Assembly (NCBI RefSeq): GCF_018069625.1
Contig: NZ_CP072941.1
Coordinates: forward strand, 1,922,001-1,986,000
Reading direction: 5' to 3'
Source of the DNA: Streptomyces yatensis
GTDB taxonomy: Bacteria > Actinomycetota > Actinomycetes > Streptomycetales > Streptomycetaceae
Length of the DNA stretch: 64,000 nt
Positions 58,968 to 64,000 of this stretch are shown one piece after another. The position numbers were made by a program, and so were the translations under genes. Within the stretch, counting starts at the first letter, position 1. Each line of letters starts with the position of its first letter. The notes below the pieces were generated by a model that saw nothing but the letters and a program-made list of their open reading frames with translations, made no database searches and was not told where the DNA came from.

Positions 58968-59957
58968 TCAGTCCAGTCCCAGGTGTCCGACCAGTTCGGC
59001 CACGGCCTTGTCCTGCCGGGCCAGATAGGTGGCGAAGGCGCCACCGGTGGTGAAGGCGTCGGTCCAGCCGTGGCGGGTGAGCTCGGCCTTCCACTGCCGG
59101 GAGGTGTGCAGCGCGGTCAGCACCTCGATCCAGCGTTCGCGGTCCGCTGAGCTGATGCCGGGCGGGGCGACGATCCCCCGCCAGTTGTCGAAGACGAGAT
59201 CGATCCCGGCGGCCTTCAGCGTCGGCACCCTGGGCAGCGCCGCCACCGGCCGGTCGCTGGTGACCGCGAGCACCCTGAGCTGCCCGGCGGCGATCTGGTC
59301 GAGGAACTCACCGATGCCGCTGGTGGCGAAGTCGACCCGGCCGTCCAGCAGGGCGGGGAGCAGATCGCCGCCACCGCCGTCGTAGGCGGCGTACCGCACC
59401 TTCTTCGGCTGGATGCCGACGGCGCCGGCCAGCGCCATGGGCAGCAGGTGGTCCGGGCCGCCCAGGGACGAGCCGCCACCGACCGTGACGCCTCCGGGGC
59501 TCCTGCGCCACCCGGCGACCAGGTCGGCGAGGGTGCGGTACGGCGAGTCCTTGCGGACCACCACCGCCTCGGGCTCCTCGATCAGGCGGGCGATCGGGGT
59601 GGTCCGCGCGACGGTCACCTTCGCGCCCTGCACATGGGCCGCGCCGAGGACACCGAGGCCCATCTGCAGGGCGAGCCGGCCATTGCCCCGTTCGTCCACG
59701 GTGCGCCGCAGGCCGACGGTGCCACCGGCTCCGGGGAGGTTGAACACCTCCATGTCCGAGGCGCTCCCGGTCTCCTCCAGCACCCGGGCCACGGTCCGCG
59801 CCGTGGTGTCGTACCCGCCTCCGGGAGTGTTGGGCACCAGGATGCGCAGACCGTCGTCCGCGGTGCCCCCGGACCCCGGCCAGGTGCCGCAGGCGCCGAC
59901 GAGCAGGGACAGCACGGCGGCCAGGAGGCCGGACAGGGCGCGGGTGCGGCCTCTCAT
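58968..59957 (-). CDS. Tripartite tricarboxylate transporter (TctC-type) binding lipoprotein, orphan
   Basis: 329 aa. The lipoprotein signal peptide has LAAVLSLLVGACGTW (lipobox GAC). The mature domain shows the TctC/Bug pattern: LRILVPNTPGGGYDTTARTV, NLPGAGGTVGLRRTV, VTVGGGSSLGGPDHLLPMAL, FDNWRGIVAPPGISSADRER and a C-terminal AELVGHLGLD. TctC proteins bind dicarboxylates or related acids and usually work with TctA/TctB membrane subunits, which are not encoded here. Its divergent partner is a CitA/DcuS-like kinase, so it may act as an extracytoplasmic sensor subunit. Confidence 0.9.
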   Translation of the reverse strand: MRGRTRALSGLLAAVLSLLVGACGTWPGSGGTADDGLRILVPNTPGGGYDTTARTVARVLEETGSASDMEVFNLPGAGGTVGLRRTVDERGNGRLALQMGLGVLGAAHVQGAKVTVARTTPIARLIEEPEAVVVRKDSPYRTLADLVAGWRRSPGGVTVGGGSSLGGPDHLLPMALAGAVGIQPKKVRYAAYDGGGGDLLPALLDGRVDFATSGIGEFLDQIAAGQLRVLAVTSDRPVAALPRVPTLKAAGIDLVFDNWRGIVAPPGISSADRERWIEVLTALHTSRQWKAELTRHGWTDAFTTGGAFATYLARQDKAVAELVGHLGLD

Positions 59958-60055
59958 GGCACCTCCCTTTCGCTTCCCAAACGGCGGACGCCATGATTGT
60001 GCAGCCTGGTGAGAAATGGGCCCAGGTTGTGTCAGCAGGAGAGATTGAGTTCATT

Positions 60056-61723
60056 GTGGTCGCCGCGTTCCGTCGTCAAACACTCGCGGGCGAGATGCTG
60101 GTGTTGCAGCTCGCCATCGTCGTGGTGGTGCTGATGGCGGTCGCCGCGGTCTCGCTCGCGCAGTCGGAAGCCACCTTCAACCGGGTGGAGGGCCGCCGGG
60201 TCGGTGCGCTCGCCGAGCAGCTGGCCGCCCAGCCGCTGGTGCGGACCCGGCTGGTGGGCCCCTCGCCGGGAGAGGCGCTGGCCCCGCTGGTGTACTCGTC
60301 CCGGGTGCAGTCGCGGGTGACGTCCGTCACGGTGGCCGACGGTCACGGGCGCGTCGTCAGCTCGACGAATCCCACGGTGCTCGGCGACCGGCTGCCGCTG
60401 GGCAAGGGGGTCGGCGCGGGGCGCGGCTGGTCGGGCACGCTGGACTGGGACGGCAGCCGGGAGCTGGTGGCCCAGGTGCCGGTCCTCGGCGCGACCGGCG
60501 ACGACCTGGGGCGGCATCTGGGCACCGTCATGATCGGCGAGGCGTCTCCCACGGTGTGGCAGCGGCTGAGCGGCGCGTCCTCGTACCTGCCCGTCTACCT
60601 CGGCGTCGCCAGCGCGCTCGGCGTCGTCGGCTCCTGGCTGCTGGCCCGGCGCGTCAAACGGCAGACGCTCGGGCTGGAGCCGCGTGAGATCACCGGGCTG
60701 GCCGAGCACCGCGAGGCGATGCTGTACGGCATCGCCGAGGGCGTCGTCGCGCTCGATCCGCAGCACCGCGTGACGCTCGTCAACGACATGGGCAGACGGC
60801 TGCTGGACCTGCCCGAGGACTGCGTGGGCCGGAACCTGGCCGAGCTCGGCATCGAGGGACGGCTGCTGGACGTGCTGGCCGGTGCGCGGAAGGAATCGAG
60901 CGACCCGAAGGACGAGGTCGTCGTCCGGCACGGCCGCGTCCTGGTGATGAACCGGATGACCGTGGTCAAGGACGGACGGCCGCTCGGCTCCGTCACCACA
61001 CTGCGGGACCGCACCGAGCTGGCGCGGCTGGAGCGCGAGATCGGCTCCTTCCGCGGCACCTCCGAACTGCTGCGCGCGCAGACCCATGAGTTCGCCAACC
61101 AGCTGCACACCATCTCCGGGCTGATCCAGATCGGCGAGCAGGAGGAAGTGGTGCGCTACATCCGGGCGCTGAACCAGCGCCGCCAGTCGCTGGACATGTC
61201 CATCGGCCGCCGGGTCCGGGACACCGCCGTGGCCGCGCTGCTGATGGCGAAGGCGTCCCAGGCCGCCGAGCGGAAGGTGGCCCTGCGGCTCTCGGACCGC
61301 ACCGCGCTGGACCGGCTGACGCCCGAGGACGCCGCCGATGTGGCGACCGTGGTCGGCAACCTGGTCGACAACGCGATCGACGCCGCCACGTCCGAGCGCG
61401 GCGACGGGAAGGTGGCCCCGGACGGCGACGAGCCATGGGTGGAGGTCGAGCTGCGCCAGGACCACGCCAGTGTGGAGATCGTGGTGCGCGACTCCGGCCC
61501 CGGTGTCGCCCCCGACCTCGCCCAGGAGGTCTTCGCCCATGGCTTCACCACCAAGGCCGCCCGGGAGGGCGAGCGCGGCATCGGGCTCGCCCTCACCCGG
61601 CTCGTCTGCGAGCGCCGCGGTGGCGAGATCGCGGTGACCAACACCCCCCAGGGCGCGATGTTCAGCGCCCGCATGTCCGTCAGCCACCCCGCCGACGCGG
61701 TGGCGGAAGGAGCGACCCGATGA
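60056..61723 (+). CDS. CitA/DcuS-type sensor histidine kinase
   Basis: 555 aa from the GTG at 60056. An ATG at 59993 lies within 35 bp of the divergent TctC gene's start and an ATG at 60095 is internal, so the start is uncertain. Order: TM1 (MLVLQLAIVVVVLMAVAAVS), a periplasmic PDC-like sensor domain (about 40-180), TM2 (LPVYLGVASALGVVGSWLLA), a PAS domain, the His-box QTHEFANQLHTISGL (His about 344) and the HATPase boxes VVGNLVDNAIDAA, DSGPGVAP and RGIGLALTRL. Such kinases sense C4-dicarboxylates, citrate or similar. Confidence 0.9.
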   Translation: MVAAFRRQTLAGEMLVLQLAIVVVVLMAVAAVSLAQSEATFNRVEGRRVGALAEQLAAQPLVRTRLVGPSPGEALAPLVYSSRVQSRVTSVTVADGHGRVVSSTNPTVLGDRLPLGKGVGAGRGWSGTLDWDGSRELVAQVPVLGATGDDLGRHLGTVMIGEASPTVWQRLSGASSYLPVYLGVASALGVVGSWLLARRVKRQTLGLEPREITGLAEHREAMLYGIAEGVVALDPQHRVTLVNDMGRRLLDLPEDCVGRNLAELGIEGRLLDVLAGARKESSDPKDEVVVRHGRVLVMNRMTVVKDGRPLGSVTTLRDRTELARLEREIGSFRGTSELLRAQTHEFANQLHTISGLIQIGEQEEVVRYIRALNQRRQSLDMSIGRRVRDTAVAALLMAKASQAAERKVALRLSDRTALDRLTPEDAADVATVVGNLVDNAIDAATSERGDGKVAPDGDEPWVEVELRQDHASVEIVVRDSGPGVAPDLAQEVFAHGFTTKAAREGERGIGLALTRLVCERRGGEIAVTNTPQGAMFSARMSVSHPADAVAEGATR

Positions 61724-62412
61724 CCGAGTCGGCCGGCACGATCGATGTGCTCGTCGTGGACGACGACTTCATGGTGGCCCGTGTCCACCGCACCTTCGTG
61801 GAGCGGGTGGCGCCGTTCCGCGTCGTCGGCACCGCCCACACCGGTGAGCAGGCGATCGAGGCGGTCGACGCGCTCCGGCCCGATCTGGTCCTGCTCGACC
61901 TCTATCTGCCGGACCTCTTCGGCCTGGACGTCATCCCCCGGCTGCGCACCGCCGGGCACGACTGCGACGTCATGGTGATCACCGCGGCCCGGGAGGCCGA
62001 CGCGGTGCGCGGTGCCGTCCGCCAGGGCGTGGTGGACTACCTGCTCAAGCCCTTCGACTACGAGGATCTGCAGCCCCGCCTCGAACGCTATGCGACCCAG
62101 CGTGGACGGCTGCTCACCACGGTCGTCCGTGGTCAGGCGGATGTGGACCGGGTCCTGGCCGGGGCGTTCGCGCCTCCGGCGGGCGGCGCCCTCCCGAAGG
62201 GCCTGAGTGTGGAGACGGCCCAGCTCGTCGAGCGTGCCCTCCGCGAAGCGGACGGCACCGTCTCCGCCGCCGAGGCGGCCACCACGATCGGCATCTCCCG
62301 GGTCAGCGCCCGCCGTTATCTGGAGTACTTCCACGCCACCGGCACCGCCGACGTCGCTCTGCGCTACGGCACCACCGGCCGCCCGGAGCGCCGCTACACC
62401 TGGCGGGCGTAG
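61720..62412 (+). CDS. CitB/DcuR-type response regulator
   Basis: 230 aa; the ATG overlaps the kinase stop (ATGA). Receiver domain: VLVVDDDFMVARVHRTFVER (acidic pair), phospho-acceptor Asp in LVLLDLYLPDLFGLDVIPRL (about 58), Thr in MVITAAREAD and Lys in YLLKPFDYEDLQPRL. The C-terminal DNA-binding domain is TVSAAEAATTIGISRVSARR. This is the usual DcuR/CitB architecture with the kinase. Likely targets are the divergent TctC gene and perhaps GntP; none is proven. Confidence 0.94.
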   Translation: MTESAGTIDVLVVDDDFMVARVHRTFVERVAPFRVVGTAHTGEQAIEAVDALRPDLVLLDLYLPDLFGLDVIPRLRTAGHDCDVMVITAAREADAVRGAVRQGVVDYLLKPFDYEDLQPRLERYATQRGRLLTTVVRGQADVDRVLAGAFAPPAGGALPKGLSVETAQLVERALREADGTVSAAEAATTIGISRVSARRYLEYFHATGTADVALRYGTTGRPERRYTWRA

Positions 62413-62520
62413 CAACCCCGGTCCGGTGCACGCCGGTTCGCATCCGGCCCGGCGGACGGCGACACGTGGCGAGACGGCCGAACGAGCCTTGTCATGACCC
62501 TTGACGCGGCTCGGCGCGTC

Positions 62521-62583
62521 CATCAAGATCCCACTGGAACCGATTCCGTGACTCCTCCACCCCTTGATGGGGGTGGCTTTTCG
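62521..62583 (-). ncRNA. Candidate 3' part of the TnpB guide RNA (omega RNA)
   Basis: In IS605-type elements the guide RNA overlaps the end of tnpB and extends into the right end. Just past the stop, CCACCCC and GGGGTGG form a 7-bp hairpin (62557-62576), then GTCACGGAATCGGTTCC with a smaller palindrome. The guide segment would begin where the element ends, which cannot be fixed from one copy. Confidence 0.35.
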
Positions 62584-63792
62584 CTAGGCCGGTTGGGCTT
62601 CGCGACGGACCAGCCCGGCCCGTAGAACGTTGATCGCTCCCGCTGTGTCGGCGTGTATGTTGTGGCCGCACGAGACGCAGTGGAACTTTTCCTGTGTGGG
62701 CCGGTTCTCCTTGGCGGTGTGCCTACATGCGGGGCACCGCCGGGAGGTGTTGCGGGGGTCCACGGCCATCACTTCCCGTCCGGCGCTTTCAGCCTTGGCG
62801 TTCAGGATCGCGAGGAACACCCCCCATCCGGCATCGGCGATCGAGCGGTTCAGCCCGGCCTTCGAACTGGCCCCGTTGGGCAGGAAGTTGCCCGGCTGGT
62901 TGGGGTCGGGCTTCGGGGCAGGGGCCTTGCTCATGTTGCGGATCTTGAGGTCTTCGTACGCGATGAAGTCGTGCTCACGGACCAGGTTGAGGGCGGTCTT
63001 GTGCGCGTGGTCGAGGCGCTGGCGCCGGACCTTGCCGTGGAGCTTGGCTACCTTCTCCACGGCACGCTGGTGGTTGGCAGTCCGATCGTAGGCCTTGCGG
63101 CGCGGAGACAGCGCCCGTTGAGCGGCTTCGAGCTTCTCGGCAGCCTTCCTGCCGTGGCGCGGGTTGGAGACGAAGGAGCCGCTCGAGTCGGCGAGGAAGT
63201 TGGCGATCCCCAGATCGATACCGACCACCGAGCCGGTCGGCGCAAGCGGTTCGGGCCGGGCCTGCTCGGCGGTCAGCACAACGAACCACTTACGGCCCTC
63301 GCGCTTGACGGACACGGTCTTGACGTTGCCGACAACTGCCCGGTGCTGGTGCACCTTTACATGCCCGACGCCTTGAAATCGGACGCGGGTAACGGGGGCG
63401 TGCGGGGTGGAATCCCAGCGGCAGCCGTCGCCGTCCTTGGGAAAGTCGACCGTATCGAACCAGTTGACCCCGCGAAAGCGCGGATAACCGGGTATCTCGC
63501 CAGATTTGACCCGCCGGAAGAATGCCGCGAACGCTTTGTCGAGACGGCGCAGCGTCGCCTGCTGCGAGGAGAAGGACCAGCGCCCCTGACACTCCGGGTC
63601 GCATGCCCGGATCTCCTTGAGCTGCGCGGACTGTATCCCGTACGCGATGTTCGTCTTCGACGGGTGCCGGTAGGCGTCGCGGCGTTCCTGCAACGCCCCG
63701 TTGTACAGCGAGCAGTGATCGCGCAGCATCTCGCCGAGCGCCTGCTCCTGCCGGACGGTGGGCCGCATGAGGAACTTGTACGCCCGGATCAT
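62584..63792 (-). CDS. tnpB: TnpB, RNA-guided nuclease of IS200/IS605 family
   Basis: 402 aa from an ATG with AGGAGGTGG upstream. The N-terminal domain begins MIRAYKFLMRPTVRQEQALG. RuvC catalytic residues appear complete: Asp in VVGIDLGIANFLAD (about 192), Glu in FIAYEDLKIRNMSK (about 278) and Asp in HADTAGAINVLRAG (about 381). The zinc ribbon has CPAC (about 352) and CVSC (about 367). The ORF is uninterrupted, so an active nuclease is likely. TnpB cuts the donor site using the omega RNA and is not needed for transposition itself. Confidence 0.95.
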   Translation of the reverse strand: MIRAYKFLMRPTVRQEQALGEMLRDHCSLYNGALQERRDAYRHPSKTNIAYGIQSAQLKEIRACDPECQGRWSFSSQQATLRRLDKAFAAFFRRVKSGEIPGYPRFRGVNWFDTVDFPKDGDGCRWDSTPHAPVTRVRFQGVGHVKVHQHRAVVGNVKTVSVKREGRKWFVVLTAEQARPEPLAPTGSVVGIDLGIANFLADSSGSFVSNPRHGRKAAEKLEAAQRALSPRRKAYDRTANHQRAVEKVAKLHGKVRRQRLDHAHKTALNLVREHDFIAYEDLKIRNMSKAPAPKPDPNQPGNFLPNGASSKAGLNRSIADAGWGVFLAILNAKAESAGREVMAVDPRNTSRRCPACRHTAKENRPTQEKFHCVSCGHNIHADTAGAINVLRAGLVRREAQPA

Positions 63793-63830
63793 CCAGCCCA
63801 CCTCCTGCGTGCCGATTCCGTCAATCACAC

Positions 63831-63836
63831 TAGACT
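63831..63836 (+). promoter_or_regulatory. -10 box of a probable leaderless tnpA promoter
   Basis: TAGACT is followed by TGGTGC and the ATG of tnpA, a six-base distance like that seen for other genes in the window. No ribosome-binding site precedes the ATG. Confidence 0.5.
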
Positions 63837-63842
63837 TGGTGC

Positions 63843-64000
63843 ATGTCACCACGCTGGGACCCAAACCCCAAGGTGCGGCGCGGCCGTCACGTAGTCTACA
63901 ACCTTCACGCACATTTGGTGTTTCTCACCAAATACCGGCGGGATGTCTTCAACGACGAGATGCTGACGCGCTGCGCAGAGATCATGCGGGGCGTGTGCAC
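63843..64000 (+). CDS. tnpA: TnpA, IS200/IS605 Y1 transposase, N-terminal part
   Basis: 52 codons are visible to the window edge with no stop. The sequence MSPRWDPNPKVRRGRHVVYN leads into LHAHLVFLTKYRRDVFNDEM and LTRCAEIMRGVC, the typical start of the small Y1 HUH transposase (the first strand VYNLHAHLVFLTKYR is diagnostic). The HUH pair and catalytic Tyr would lie beyond the edge. It acts on single-stranded DNA hairpins at the element ends. Confidence 0.9.
   Translation, partial: MSPRWDPNPKVRRGRHVVYNLHAHLVFLTKYRRDVFNDEMLTRCAEIMRGVC

Larger units (their letters stand above)
62520..64000. mobile_element. IS200/IS605-family insertion sequence, right part (tnpA cut by window edge)
   Basis: Divergent tnpA (plus, from 63843) and tnpB (minus, 63792-62584) with a 50-bp intergenic promoter region. 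The tnpB-side end carries a hairpin at 62557-62576 and a short palindrome GGAATCGGTTCC on the minus strand. The exact right boundary is not certain and may lie between 62510 and 62556; the left end is beyond the window. No target duplication is expected in this family. Confidence 0.85.

Noticed and set aside
1..64000. tRNA, rRNA, CRISPR array or prophage
   Set aside because: Nothing recognisable: no cloverleaf anticodon stems, no regularly spaced repeats of 25-40 bp with spacers, and no phage structural or integrase genes.

Overview
The window is high-GC actinomycete chromosome, most likely Streptomyces or a close relative. The base composition, frequent GTG/TTG starts, Tat-exported hydrolases, several probable leaderless promoters, and a Lrp-linked amino-acid dehydrogenase all fit. 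Gene density is high and most genes lie in translationally coupled runs (ATGA/GTGA overlaps). No rRNA, tRNA or CRISPR array was seen. All assignments come from reading motifs; no database search was run.

Layout. (1) 1-10.1 kb, minus strand: a sugar-uptake and glycoside locus with a ThuA-like protein, Gfo/Idh/MocA oxidoreductase, GH38 alpha-mannosidase, 2-hydroxyacid dehydrogenase, two LplB/YtcP-type ABC permeases, a Tat lipoprotein binding protein and a DUF2264 protein. No ATPase is encoded, as expected where a shared MsiK-type ATPase serves many importers. (2) 10.5-16.8 kb, plus strand: exported carbohydrate-active proteins (a beta-helix GH87-like enzyme, two paralogous SGNH esterases, a GH71/99-like protein, a Ca-binding repeat protein), interrupted by a relic of an enolase gene. 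(3) 16.8-27.9 kb: mixed accessory genes, including a decayed zinc oxidoreductase, a valine/leucine-type dehydrogenase with divergent Lrp regulator and a 27-bp inverted repeat between them, a GlxA-type AraC regulator, HD and RidA proteins, a TerC/DUF475 membrane protein facing an unusual TerB-ArsR fusion, an XRE regulator, a beta-propeller protein, an epoxide-hydrolase-like enzyme and a methyltransferase.

(4) 27.9-55.6 kb: a large CoA-thioester catabolic island. It holds etfBA with a divergent TetR regulator, an acyl-CoA synthetase operon (with MBL hydrolase, EthD-like and two NTF2-like proteins), a second TetR regulator, and a ten-gene operon (44.8 to 35.5 kb) with two thiolases, two enoyl-CoA hydratases, two acyl-CoA dehydrogenases, an APH-fold protein, two SDRs and a DUF35 protein. 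More acyl-CoA dehydrogenases, SDRs, a zinc ADH, an MHS-type transporter and a KstD-like flavoprotein follow. A short palindromic motif (core yTGAACTCAr) recurs in front of most of these transcription units and in front of the second TetR gene, so the island looks like one dispersed regulon. A second motif (TGAATTGGATTCGGTTT) marks two more promoters. The growth substrate cannot be named from sequence; a cyclic or branched carboxylic acid degraded as its CoA ester is the best inference.

(5) 55.6-62.4 kb: a gluconate-type kinase and GntP permease (with an ankyrin-repeat relic between them), an orphan TctC-type binding lipoprotein and a divergent CitA/DcuS-type two-component system. (6) 62.5 kb to the end: an IS200/IS605-family element with intact-looking tnpB and a divergent tnpA cut by the window edge.
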